Part shown: positions 24,986 through 38,235 of the stretch, piece by piece
Layout of the letters: every line of letters begins with the position of its first letter
Position numbering within the stretch: the stretch's first letter is position 1
From: Lasioglossum baleicum
Taxonomy: Eukaryota; Arthropoda; Insecta; Hymenoptera; Halictidae
DNA length: 64,000 nucleotides
Assembly: GCF_051020765.1 (NCBI RefSeq)
Contig: NW_027469331.1
Location: 124,001 to 188,000, forward strand
Direction of reading: 5' to 3'
Notes under the pieces: generated by a model
Seen by the model: the letters and a program-made list of their open reading frames with translations, nothing else
Database searches by the model: none
What the model was told of the DNA's origin: nothing
Program-made: the position numbers and the translations under genes

Positions 24986-25000
24986 AGCTTATGTCAGATT
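22171..25000 (+). repeat. 19-mer higher-order repeat, 2830 bp, copy 1
   Basis: The sequence recurs 2830 bp downstream (19 x 149 minus 1). Markers present in both copies include GTGTCTTTCTG (22938 and 25768), GATTCTTCAAGCAC (near 23766 and 26596), TTTCAGCAGTG (near 23677 and 26507) and ATTTCCATGCAAG (near 23281 and 26111). Differences are few, for example GGCTACTCC at 24500 against GGCAACTCC in copy 2. Confidence 0.9.
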
Positions 25001-27830
25001 CGACGATTCTTGGTTTCAGAAGTGTATTTCTGTGCGGAATCGCTGTTTCGCGTGCTATATCATTGCATTTGCATGCAAGTATGCGAAATTGGAATAGAAA
25101 ATCCGACCCGGCAAGCACGATCACAATTTATTCGAGCCTATGTCAGATTCGACGATTCATCGTTTCAGAAGTGTATTTCTGTGCGGAATCGCTGTTTCGC
25201 GTGCTATATCAGTGCGTTTGCATGCAAGTATGAGAAATTGGAATCGAAACTCCGACCCGGCAATCACGATCACGATTTATTCGAGCTTATGTCAGATTCG
25301 ACGATTCTTCGTTTGAGAAGTGTATTTCTGTGCGGAATCGCTGTTTCGCGCGCTAGATCAGTGCATCTGCATGCAAATATGCGAAATTGGCACGAAAACT
25401 CCGATTTGGCAAGCACGATCATGATTTATTCGAGCTTATGTCAGATTCAACGATTATTCGTTTCACAAATGAATTTCTGTACGGAATCGCTGTTTAGCGT
25501 GCTAGATCAGTGCATTTGTATGCAAATATGCGAAATTGGTACGGCAACTCCGATTTGGCAAGCACGATCACGATTTATTCGAGCTTATGTCAGATTCGAC
25601 GATTCTTCGTTTGAGAAGTGTATTTCTGTGCGGAATCGCTGTTTCGCGCGCTAGATCAGTATATTTGTATGCAGATATGCGAAATTGACACGGAAAGTCC
25701 GATTTGGCAAGCACGATCACGATTTATTCGAGCTTATGTCAGATTCGACGATTCTTCGTTTGAGAAGTGTCTTTCTGTGCGGAATCGCTGTTTCGCGCGC
25801 TAGATCAGTGCATTTGCATGCAAGTATGAAAAATTGGAATAGAAACTCCGACCCGGCAATCACGATCACGATTTAATCGAGCTTATGTCAGATTCGACGA
25901 TTCTTCGTTTGAGAAGTGTATTTCTGTGCGGAATCGCTGTTTAGCGTGCTAGATCAGTATATTTGTATGCAGATATGCGAAATTGGCACGGAAAGTCCGA
26001 TTTGGCAAGCACGATCACGATTTATTCGAGCTTATGTCAGATTCGACGATTCTTCGTTTCAGAAGTGTATTTCTGTGCGGAATCGCTGTTTCGCGTGCTA
26101 TATCAGTGCATTTCCATGCAAGTATGCAAAATTGGCACGGAAACTCCGATTCGGCAAGCACGACCACGATTCATTCGAGCTTATGTCAGATTCGACGATT
26201 CTTCGTTTCAGAAGTGTATTTCTGTGCGGAATCGCTGTTTCGCGTGCTATATCAGTGCATTTGCATGCAAGTATGCGAAAATGGCACGGAAAGTCCGATT
26301 TGGCAAGCACGATCACGATTTATTCGAGCCTATGTCTGTTTCGACATTCTTCGTTTCAGAAGTGTATTTCTGTGCGGAATCGCTGTTTCACGCGCTAGAT
26401 CAGTGCATTTGCATGCAAGTATGAGAAATTGGAATCGAAACTCCGACCCGGCAATCACGATCACGATTTATTCGAGCTTATGTCAGATTCGACGATTCTT
26501 CGTTTCAGCAGTGTATTTCTGTGCGGAATCGCTGTTTCGCGTGCTATATCAGTGCATTTCCATGCAAGTATGCAAAATTGGCACGGAAACTCCGATTCTT
26601 CAAGCACGACCACGATTCATTCGAGCTTATGTCAGATTCGACGATTCTTCGTTTCAGAAGTGTATTTCTGTGCGGAATCGCTGTTTCGCGCGCTAGATCA
26701 GTGCATTTGCATGCAAGTATGCGAAATTGGAATAGAAACTCCGACCCGGCAAGCACGATCACAATTTATTCGAGCCTATGTCAGATTCGACGATTCTTCG
26801 TTTCAGAAGTGTATTTCTGTGCGGAATCGCTGTTTCGCGTGCTAGATCAGTGCATTTGTATGCAGATATGCGAAATTGGCACGGAAACTCCGATTCGGCA
26901 AGCACGATCACGATTTATTCGAGCTTATGTCAGATTCGACGATTCTTCGTTTCAGAAGTGTATTTCTGTGCGGAATCGCTGTTTCGCGTGCTATATCAGT
27001 GCATTTGCATGCAAGTATGCGAAATTGGAATAGAAACTCCGACCCGGCAAGCACGATCACAATTTATTCGAGCCTATGTCAGTTTCGACGATTCTTCGTT
27101 TCAGAAGTGTATTTCTGTGCGGAATCGCTGTTTCGCGCGCTAGATCAGCGCATCTGCATGCAAATATGCGAAATTGGCACGAAAACTCCGATTTGGCAAG
27201 CACGATCATGATTTATTCGAGCTTATGTCAGATTCAACGATTATTCGTTTCACAAATGAATTTCTGTACGGAATCGCTGTTTAGCGTGCTAGATCAGTGC
27301 ATTTGTATGCAAATATGCGAAATTGGTACGGCAACTCCGATTTGGCACGCACGATCACGATTTATTCGAGCTTATGTCAGATTCGACGATTCTTCGTTTG
27401 AGAACTGTATTTCTGTGCGGAATCGCTGTTTCGCGCGCTAGATCAGTGCATCTGCATGCAAATATGCGAAATTGGCACGAAAACTCCGATTTGGCAAGCA
27501 CGATCATGATTTATTCGAGCTTATGTCAGATTCAACGATTATTCGTTTCACAAATGAATTTCTGTACGGAATCGCTGTTTAGCGTGCTAGATCAGTACAT
27601 TTGTATCCAAATATGCGAAATTGGTACGGAAACTCCGATTCGGCAAGCACGACCACGATTTATTCGAGCTTATGTCAGATTCGACGATTCTTCGTTTGAG
27701 AAGTGTATTTCTGTGCGGAATCGCTGTTTCGCGCGCTAGATCAGTGCATTTGCATGCATATATGCGAAATTGGCACGAAAACTCCGATTCGGCAAGCACG
27801 ATCACGATTTATTCGAGCTTATGTCAGATT
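25001..27830 (+). repeat. 19-mer higher-order repeat, 2830 bp, copy 2
   Basis: This is the second tandem copy of the unit, carrying the same markers at offset 2830. Its left edge is near 25011, where CTTGGTTTCAG occurs and the sequence enters the CATTGCATTTGCATG monomer also seen at about 22.2 kb. Its right edge is near 27830-27870, where the next monomer changes to CTGTCTCGCG. Confidence 0.9.
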
Positions 27831-30800
27831 CGACGATTCTTCGTTTCAGAAGTGTATTTCTGTGCGGAATCGCTGTCTCGCGTGCTATATCAGTGCATTT
27901 GCATGCAAGTATGCGAAATTGGAATAGAAACTCCGACCCGGCAAGTACGATCACAATTTATTCGAGCCTATGTCAGATTCGACGATTCTTCGTTTCAGAA
28001 GTGAATTTCTGTGCGGAATCGCTGTTTCGCGTGCTAGATCAGTATATTTGTATGCAGATATGCGAAATTGGCACGGAAAGTCCGATTTGGCAAGCACGAT
28101 CACGATTTATTCGAGCTTATGTCAGATTCGACGATTCTTCGTTTGAGAAGTGTATTTCTGTGTTGAATCGCTGTTTCGCGCGCTAGATCAGTGCATTTGC
28201 ATGCAAGTATGAGAAATTGGAATCGAAAGTCCGACCCGGCAATCACGATCACGATTTAATAGAGCTTATGTCAGATTCGACGATTCTTCGTTTGAGAAGT
28301 GTATTTCTGTGCGGAATCGCTGTTTAGCGTGCTAGATCAGTATATTTGTATGCAGATATGCGAAATTGGCACGGAAACTCCGACCCGGCAAGCACGATCA
28401 CCATTTATTCGAGCTTATGTCAGATTCGACGATTCTTCGTTTGAGAAGTGTATTTCTGTGCGGAATCGCTGTTTCGCGCGCTAGATCAGTGCATTTGCAT
28501 GCAAGTATGAGAAATTGGAATCGAAACTCCGACCCGGCAATCACGATCACGATTTATTCGAGCTTATGTCAGATTCGACGATTCTTCGTTTCAGAAGTGT
28601 ATTTCTGCGCGGAATCGCTGTTTCGCGTGCTATATCAGTGCATTTGCATGCAAGTATGCGAAATTGGCACGGAAAGTCCGATTTGGCAAGCACGATCACG
28701 ATTTATTCGAGCCTATGTCTGTTTCGACATTCTTCGTTTCAGAAGTGTATTTCTGTGCGGAATCGCTGTTTCACGCGCTAGATCAGTGCATTTGCATGCA
28801 AGTATGAGAAATTGGAATCGAAACTCCGACCCGGCAATCACGATCACGATTTATTCGAGCTTATGTCAGATTCGACGATTCTTCGTTTCAGAAGTGTATT
28901 TCTGTGCGGAATCGCTGTTTCGCGTGCTATATCAGTGCATTTGCATGCAAGTATGCGAAATTGGCACGGAAACTCCGATTCGGCAAGCACGACCCCGATT
29001 TATTCGAGCTTATGTCAGATTCGACGATTCTTCGTTTCAGAAGTGTATTTCTGTGCGGAATCGCTGTCTCGCGTGCTATATCAGTGCATTTGCATGCAAG
29101 TATGCGAAATTGGAATAGAAAATCCGACCCGGCAAGCACGATCACAATTTATTCGGGCCTATGTCTGTTTCGACATTCTTCGTTTCAGAAGTGTATTTCT
29201 GTGCGGAATCGCTGTTTCGCGCGCTAGATCAGTGCATTTGCATGCAAGTATGAGAAATTGGAATCGAAACTCCGACCCGGCAATCACGATCACGATTTAT
29301 TCGAGCTTATGTCAGATTCGACGATTCTTCGTTTCAGAAGTGTATTTCTGTGCGGAATCGCTGTTTCGCGTGCTATATCAGTGCATTTGCATGCAAGTAT
29401 GCGAAATTGGCACGGAAACTCCGATTCGGCAAGCACGACCCCGATTTATTCGAGCTTATGTCAGATTCGACGATTCTTCGTTTCAGAAGTGTATTTCTGT
29501 GCGGAATCGCTGTCTCGCGTGCTATATCAGTGCATTTGCATGCAAGTATACGAAATTGGAATAGAAAATCCGACCCGGCAAGCACGATCACAATTTATTC
29601 GGGCCTATGTCTGTTTCGACATTCTTCGTTTCAGAAGTGTATTTCTGTGCGGAATCGCTGTTTCGCGCGCTAGATCAGTGCATTTGCATGCAAGTATGCG
29701 AAATTGGCACGGAAACTCCGATTCGGCAAGCACGACCACGATTCATTCGAGCTTATGTCAGATTGGACGATTCTTCGTTTCAGAAGTGTATTTCTGTGCG
29801 GAATCGCTGTTTCGCGTGCTATATCATTGCATTTGCATGCAAGTATGCGAAATTGGAATAGAAAATCCGACCCGGCAAGCACGATCACAATTTATTCGAG
29901 CCTATGTCAGATTCGACGATTCATCGTTTCAGAAGTGTATTTCTGTGCGGAATCGCTGTTTCGCGTGCTATATCAGTGCGTTTGCATGCAAGTATGAGAA
30001 ATTGGAATCGAAACTCCGACCCGGCAATCACGATCACGATTTATTCGAGCTTATGTCAGATTCGACGATTCTTCGTTTGAGAAGTGTATTTCTGTGCGGA
30101 ATCGCTGTTTCGCGCGCTAGATCAGTGCATCTGCATGCAAATATGCGAAATTGGCACGAAAACTCCGATTTGGCAAGCACGATCATGATTTATTCGAGCT
30201 TATGTCAGATTCAACGATTATTCGTTTCACAAATGAATTTCTGTACGGAATCGCTGTTTAGCGTGCTAGATCAGTGCATTTGTATGCAAATATGCGAAAT
30301 TGGTACGGCAACTCCGATTTGGCAAGCACGATCACGATTTATTCGAGCTTATGTCAGATTCGATGATTCTTCGTTTCAGAAGTGTATTTCTGTGCGGAAT
30401 CGCTGTTTAGCGTGCTAGATCAGTGCATTTGTATGCAAATATGCGAAATTGGCACGAAAACTCCGATTCGGCAAGCACGATCACGATTTATTCGAGCTTA
30501 TGTCAGATTCGACGATTCTTCGTTTGAGAAGTGTATTTCTGTGCGGAATCGCTGTTTCGCGCGCTAGATCAGTGCATTTGCATGCAAGTATGAGAAATTG
30601 GAATAGAAACTCCGACCCGGCAATCACGATCACGATTTATTCGGGCCTATGTCTGTTTCGACATTCTTCGTTTCAGAAGTGTATTTCTGTGCGGAATCGC
30701 TGTTTCGCGCGCTAGATCAGTGCATTTGCATGCAAGTATGAGAAATTGGAATCGAAACTCCGACCCGGCAATCACGATCACGATTTATTCGAGCTTATGT

Positions 30801-32135
30801 CAGATTCGACGATTCTTCGTTTCAGAAGTGTATTTCTGTGCGGAATCGCTGTCTCGCGTGCTATATCAGTGCATTTGCATGCAAGTATGCGAAATTGGAA
30901 TAGAAAATCCGACCCGGCAAGCACGATCACAATTTATTCGGGCCTATGTCTGTTTCGACATTCTTCGTTTCAGAAGTGTATTTCTGTGCGGAATCGCTGT
31001 TTCGCGCGCTAGATCAGTGCATTTGCATGCAAGTATGAGAAATTGGAATCGAAACTCCGACCCGGCAATCACGATCACGATTTATTCGAGCTTATGTCAG
31101 ATTCGACGATTCTTCGTTTCAGAAGTGTATTTCTGTGCGGAATCGCTGTTTCGCGTGCTATATCAGTGCATTTGCATGCAAGTATGCGAAATTGGCACGG
31201 AAACTCCGATTCGGCAAGCACGACCACGATTCATTCGAGCTTATGTCAGATTGGACGATTCTTCGTTTCAGAAGTGTATTTCTGTGCGGAATCGCTGTTT
31301 CGCGTGCTATATCATTGCATTTGCATGCAAGTATGCGAAATTGGAATAGAAAATCCGACCCGGCAAGCACGATCACAATTTATTCGAGCCTATGTCAGAT
31401 TCGACGATTCATCGTTTCAGAAGTGTATTTCTGTGCGGAATCGCTGTTTCGCGTGCTATATCAGTGCGTTTGCATGCAAGTATGAGAAATTGGAATCGAA
31501 ACTCCGACCCGGCAATCACGATCACGATTTATTCGAGTTTATGTCAGATTCGACGATTCTTCGTTTCAGAAGTGTATTTCTGTGCGGAATCGCTGTTTCG
31601 CGTGCTATATCAGTGCATTTGCATGCAAGTATGCGAAATTGGCACGGAAACTCCGATTCGGCATGCACGACCACGATTCATTCGAGCTTATGTCAGATTC
31701 GACGATTCTTCGTTTCAGAAGTGTATTTCTGTGCGGAATCGCTGTTTCGCGTGCTATATCATTGCATTTGCATGCAAGTATGCGAAATTGGAATAGAAAA
31801 TCCGACCCGGCAGCACGATAACAATTTATTCGAGCCTATGTCAGATTCGACGATTCATCGTTTCAGAAGTGTATTTCTGTGCGGAATCGCTGTTTCGCGT
31901 GCTATATCAGTGCGTTTGCATGCAAGTATGAGAAATTGGAATCGAATCTCCGACCCGGCAATCACGATCACGATTTATTCGAGCTTATGTCAGATTCGAC
32001 GATTCTTCGTTTCAGAAGTGTATTTCTGTGCGGAATCGCTGTTTCGCGCGCTAGATCAGTGCATTTGCATGCAAGTATGCGAAATTGGAATAGAAACTCC
32101 GATTCGGCAAGCACGACCACGATTTATTCGAGCTT
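27298..32135 (+). repeat. ~4.8-kb block repeated 6.1-6.25 kb downstream, copy 1
   Basis: The block aligns with 33549-38235 at offset 6251 up to about 30.61 kb, then at offset 6103 after one 148-bp monomer is gained here or lost there. Shared markers include GAAGTGAATTTCTG (28003 and 34254), TGTGTTGAATCGC (28162 and 34413), GTATACGAAATTGG (29548 and 35799) and GATTCGATGATTC (30359 and 36610). Positions near 27770-27900 differ between the copies. Confidence 0.82.
28800..29691 (+). repeat. Tandem trimer HOR, 2 x 446 bp
   Basis: A unit of two 149-bp monomers and one 148-bp TGTTTCGACATTC monomer is present twice, at about 28800-29245 and 29246-29691. The second copy differs at GTATACGAA near 29549. 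The same doubled trimer recurs near 35.05-35.94, 45.32-46.1 and 51.87-52.66 kb. In the two last places the second trimer has lost its TGTTTCGACATTC monomer. Confidence 0.82.
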
Positions 32136-33548
32136 ATGTCCAGATTCGACGATTCTTCGTTTCAGAAGTGTATTTCTGTGCGGAATCGCTGTTTCGCGCG
32201 CTAGATCAGTGCATTTGCATGCAAGTATGCGAAATTGGAATAGAAACTCCGATTCGGCAAGCACGACCACGATTTATTCGAGCTTATGTCAGATTGGACG
32301 ATTCTTCGTTTCAGAAGTGTATTTCTGTGCGGAATCGCTGTTTCGCGTGCTATATCATTGCATTTGCATGCAAGTATGCGAAATTGGAATAGAAAATCCG
32401 ACCCGGCAAGCACGATCACAATTTATTCGAGCCTATGTCAGATTCGACGATTCATCGTTTCAGAAGTGTATTTCTGTGCGGAATCGCTGTTTCGCGTGCT
32501 ATATCAGTGCGTTTGCATGCAAGTATGAGAAAATTGGCACGGAAAGTCCGATTTGGCAAGCACGATCACGATTTATTCGAGCCTATGTCTGTTTCGACAT
32601 TCTTCGTTTCAGAAGTGTATTTCTGTGCGGAATCGCTGTTTCACGCGCTAGATCAGTGCATTTGCATGCAAGTATGAGAAATTGGAATCGAAACTCCGAC
32701 CCGGCAATCACGATCACGATTTATTCGAGCTTATGTCAGATTCGACGATTCTTCGTTTCAGAAGGTATTTCTGTGCGGAATCGCTGTTTCGCGTGCTATA
32801 TCAGTGCATTTGCATGCAAGTATGCGAAATTGGCACGGAAACTCCGATTCGGCAAGCACGACCCCGATTTATTCGAGCTTATGTCAGATTCGACGATTCT
32901 TCGTTTCAGAAGTGTATTTCTGTGCGGAATCGCTGTCTCGCGTGCTATATCAGTGCATTTGCATGCAAGTATGCGAAATTGGAATAGAAAATCCGACCCG
33001 GCAAGCACGATCACAATTTATTCGGGCCTATGTCTGTTTCGACATTCTTCGTTTCAGAAGTGTATTTCTGTGCGGAATCGCTGTTTCGCGCGCTAGATCA
33101 GTGCATTTGCATGCAAGTATGAGAAATTGGAATCGAAACTCCGACCCGGCAATCACGATCACGATTTATTCGAGCTTATGTCAGATTCGACGATTCTTCG
33201 TTTCAGAAGTGTATTTCTGTGCGGAATCGCTGTTTCGCGTGCTATATCAGTGCATTTGCATGCAAGTATGCGAAATTGGCACGGAAACTCCGATTCGGCA
33301 AGCACGACCCCGATTTATTCGAGCTTATGTCAGATTCGACGATTCTTCGTTTCAGAAGTTATTTTCTGTGCGGAATCGCTGTCTCGCGTGCTATATCAGT
33401 GCATTTGCATGCAAGTATACGAAATTGGAATAGAAAATCCGACCCGGCAAGCACGATCACAATTTATTCGGGCCTATGTCTGTTTCGACATTCTTCGTTT
33501 CAGAAGTGTATTTCTGTGCGGAATCGCTGTTTCGCGCGCTAGATCAGT
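32136..33548 (+). repeat. Junction block with a one-monomer duplication and several indels
   Basis: The monomer at 31987 and the next one are the same apart from an extra C in ATGTCCAGATTC near 32140. The block then matches 28.6-29.7 kb. Local oddities are an extra A in GAGAAAATTGG near 32531, a lost base in CAGAAGGTATTTC near 32764, GAAGTTATTTTCTG near 33358, and an extra base in GATCAGTTGCATTTG near 33547, exactly where the sequence switches to another HOR. Either a rearrangement or an assembly join could explain this. Confidence 0.75.
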
Positions 33549-36500
33549 TGCATTTGTATGCAAATATGCGAAATTGGTACGGCAACTCCGATTTGGCACG
33601 CACGATCACGATTTATTCGAGCTTATGTCAGATTCGACGATTCTTCGTTTGAGAACTGTATTTCTGTGCGGAATCGCTGTTTCGCGCGCTAGATCAGTGC
33701 ATCTGCATGCAAATATGCGAAATTGGCACGAAAACTCCGATTTGGCAAGCACGATCATGATTTATTCGAGCTTATGTCAGATTCAACGATTATTCGTTTC
33801 ACAAATGAATTTCTGTACGGAATCGCTGTTTAGCGTGCTAGATCAGTACATTTGTATCCAAATATGCGAAATTGGTACGGAAACTCCGATTCGGCAAGCA
33901 CGACCACGATTTATTCGAGCTTATGTCAGAATCGACGATTCTTCGTTTGAGAAGTGTATTTCTGTGCGGAATCGCTGTTTCGCGCGCTAGATCAGTGCAT
34001 TTGCATGCAAGTATGAGAAATTGGAATCGAAACTCCGACCCGGCAATCACGATCACAATTTATTCGAGCCTATGTCAGAATCGACGATTCTTCGTTTGAG
34101 AAGTGTATTTCTGTGCGGAATCGCTGTTTCGCGCGCTAGATCAGTGCATTTGCATGCAAGTATGCGAAATTGGAATAGAAACTCCGACCCGGCAAGTACG
34201 ATCACAATTTATTCGAGCCTATGTCAGATTCGACGATTCTTCGTTTCAGAAGTGAATTTCTGTGCGGAATCGCTGTTTCGCGTGCTAGATCAGTATATTT
34301 GTATGCAGATATGCGAAATTGGCACGGAAAGTCCGATTTGGCAAGCACGATCACGATTTATTCGAGCTTATGTCAGATTCGACGATTCTTCGTTTGAGAA
34401 GTGTATTTCTGTGTTGAATCGCTGTTTCGCGCGCTAGATCAGTGCATTTGCATGCAAGTATGAGAAATTGGAATCGAAAGTCCGACCCGGCAATCACGAT
34501 CACGATTTAATAGAGCTTATGTCAGATTCGACGATTCTTCGTTTGAGAAGTGTATTTCTGTGCGGAATCGCTGTTTAGCGTGCTAGATCAGTATATTTGT
34601 ATGCAGATATGCGAAATTGGCACGGAAACTCCGACCCGGCAAGCACGATCACCATTTATTCGAGCTTATGTCAGATTCGACGATTCTTCGTTTGAGAAGT
34701 GTATTTCTGTGCGGAATCGCTGTTTCGCGCGCTAGATCAGTGCATTTGCATGCAAGTATGAGAAATTGGAATCGAAACTCCGACCCGGCAATCACGATCA
34801 CGATTTATTCGAGCTTATGTCAGATTCGACGATTCTTCGTTTCAGAAGTGTATTTCTGCGCGGAATCGCTGTTTCGCGTGATATATCAGTGCATTTGCAT
34901 GCAAGTATGCGAAATTGGCACGGAAAGTCCGATTTGGCAAGCACGATCACGATTTATTCGAGCCTATGTCTGTTTCGACATTCTTCGTTTCAGAAGTGTA
35001 TTTCTGTGCGGAATCGCTGTTTCACGCGCTAGATCAGTGCATTTGCATGCAAGTATGAGAAATTGGAATCGAAACTCCGACCCGGCAATCACGATCACGA
35101 TTTATTCGAGCTTATGTCAGATTCGACGATTCTTCGTTTCAGAAGTGTATTTCTGTGCGGAATCGCTGTTTCGCGTGCTATATCAGTGCATTTGCATGCA
35201 AGTATGCGAAATTGGCACGGAAACTCCGATTCGGCAAGCACGACCCCGATTTATTCGAGCTTATGTCAGATTCGACGATTCTTCGTTTCAGAAGTGTATT
35301 TCTGTGCGGAATCGCTGTCTCGCGTGCTATATCAGTGCATTTGCATGCAAGTATGCGAAATTGGAATAGAAAATCCGACCCGGCAAGCACGATCACAATT
35401 TATTCGGGCCTATGTCTGTTTCGACATTCTTCGTTTCAGAAGTGTATTTCTGTGCGGAATCGCTGTTTCGCGCGCTAGATCAGTGCATTTGCATGCAAGT
35501 ATGAGAAATTGGAATCGAAACTCCGACCCGGCAATCACGATCACGATTTATTCGAGCTTATGTCAGATTCGACGATTCTTCGTTTCAGAAGTGTATTTCT
35601 GTGCGGAATCGCTGTTTCGCGTGCTATATCAGTGCATTTGCATGCAAGTATGCGAAATTGGCACGGAAACTCCGATTCGGCAAGCACGACCCCGATTTAT
35701 TCGAGCTTATGTCAGATTCGACGATTCTTCGTTTCAGAAGTGTATTTCTGTGCGGAATCGCTGTCTCGCGTGCTATATCAGTGCATTTGCATGCAAGTAT
35801 ACGAAATTGGAATAGAAAATCCGACCCGGCAAGCACGATCACAATTTATTCGGGCCTATGTCTGTTTCGACATTCTTCGTTTCAGAAGTGTATTTCTGTG
35901 CGGAATCGCTGTTTCGCGCGCTAGATCAGTGCATTTGCATGCAAGTATGCGAAATTGGCACGGAAACTCCGATTCGGCAAGCACGACCACGATTCATTCG
36001 AGCTTATGTCAGATTGGACGATTCTTCGTTTCAGAAGTGTATTTCTGTGCGGAATCGCTGTTTCGCGTGCTATATCATTGCATTTGCATGCAAGTATGCG
36101 AAATTGGAATAGAAAATCCGACCCGGCAAGCACGATCACAATTTATTCGAGCCTATGTCAGATTCGACGATTCATCGTTTCAGAAGTGTATTTCTGTGCG
36201 GAATCGCTGTTTCGCGTGCTATATCAGTGCGTTTGCACGCAAGTATGAGAAATTGGAATCGAAACTCCGACCCGGCAATCACGATCACGATTTATTCGAG
36301 CTTATGTCAGATTCGACGATTCTTCGTTTGAGAAGTGTATTTCTGTGCGGAATCGCTGTTTCGCGCGCTAGATCAGTGCATCTGCATGCAAATATGCGAA
36401 ATTGGCACGAAAACTCCGATTTGGCAAGCACGATCATGATTTATTCGAGCTTATGTCAGATTCAACGATTATTCGTTTCACAAATGAATTTCTGTACGGA

Positions 36501-38235
36501 ATCGCTGTTTAGCGTGCTAGATCAGTGCATTTGTATGCAAATATGCGAAATTGGTACGGCAACTCCGATTTGGCAAGCACGATCACGATTTATTCGAGCT
36601 TATGTCAGATTCGATGATTCTTCGTTTCAGAAGTGTATTTCTGTGCGGAATCGCTGTTTAGCGTGCTAGATCAGTGCATTTGTATGCAAATATGCGAAAT
36701 TGGCACGAAAACTCCGATTCGGCAAGCACGATCACGATTTATTCGAGCTTATGTCAGATTCGACGATTCTTCGTTTGAGAAGTGTATTTCTGTGCGGAAT
36801 CGCTGTTTCGCGCGCTAGATCAGTGCATTTGCATGCAAGTATGAGAAATTGGAATAGAAACTCCGACCCGGCAATCACGATCACGATTTATTCGAGCTTA
36901 TGTCAGATTCGACGATTCTTCGTTTCAGAAGTGTATTTCTGTGCGGAATCGCTGTCTCGCGTGCTATATCAGTGCATTTGCATGCAAGTATGCGAAATTG
37001 GAATAGAAAATCCGACCCGGCAAGCACGATCACAATTTATTCGGGCCTATGTCTGTTTCGACATTCTTCGTTTCAGAAGTGTATTTCTGTGCGGAATCGC
37101 TGTTTCGCGCGCTAGATCAGTGCATTTGCATGCAAGTATGAGAAATTGGAATCGAAACTCCGACCCGGCAATCACGATCACGATTTATTCGAGCTTATGT
37201 CAGATTCGACGATTCTTCGTTTCAGAAGTGTATTTCTGTGCGGAATCGCTGTTTCGCGTGCTATATCAGTGCATTTGCATGCAAGTATGCGAAATTGGCA
37301 CGGAAACTCCGATTCGGCAAGCACGACCACGATTCATTCGAGCTTATGTCAGATTGGACGATTCTTCGTTTCAGAAGTGTATTTCTGTGCGGAATCGCTG
37401 TTTCGCGTGCTATATCATTGCATTTGCATGCAAGTATGCGAAATTGGAATAGAAAATCCGACCCGGCAAGCACGATCACAATTTATTCGAGCCTATGTCA
37501 GATTCGACGATTCATCGTTTCAGAAGTGTATTTCTGTGCGGAATCGCTGTTTCGCGTGCTATATCAGTGCGTTTGCATGCAAGTATGAGAAATTGGAATC
37601 GAAACTCCGACCCGGCAATCACGATCACGATTTATTCGAGTTTATGTCAGATTCGACGATTCTTCGTTTCAGAAGTGTATTTCTGTGCGGAATCGCTGTT
37701 TCGCGTGCTATATCAGTGCATTTGCATGCAAGTATGCGAAATTGGCACGGAAACTCCGATTCGGCATGCACGACCACGATTCATTCGAGCTTATGTCAGA
37801 TTCGACGATTCTTCGTTTCAGAAGTGTATTTCTGTGCGGAATCGCTGTTTCGCGTGCTATATCATTGCATTTGCATGCAAGTATGCGAAATTGGAATAGA
37901 AAATCCGACCCGGCAGCACGATAACAATTTATTCGAGCCTATGTCAGATTCGACGATTCATCGTTTCAGAAGTGTATTTCTGTGCGGAATCGCTGTTTCG
38001 CGTGCTATATCAGTGCGTTTGCATGCAAGTATGAGAAATTGGAATCGAATCTCCGACCCGGCAATCACGATCACGATTTATTCGAGCTTATGTCAGATTC
38101 GACGATTCTTCGTTTCAGATGTGTATTTCTGTGCGGAATCGCTGTTTCGCGCGCTAGATCAGTGCATTTGCATGCAAGTATGCGAAATTGGAATAGAAAC
38201 TCCGATTCGGCAAGCACGACCACGATTTATTCGAG
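33549..38235 (+). repeat. ~4.7-kb block, copy 2 of the 27.3-32.1 kb block
   Basis: This is the second copy at offsets 6251 then 6103. It lacks the extra TGTTTCGACATTC monomer found near 30640 in copy 1. Private changes include GCGTGATATATC near 34878, GTTTGCACGCAAG near 36235 and TTTCAGATGTG near 38117. Confidence 0.82.
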
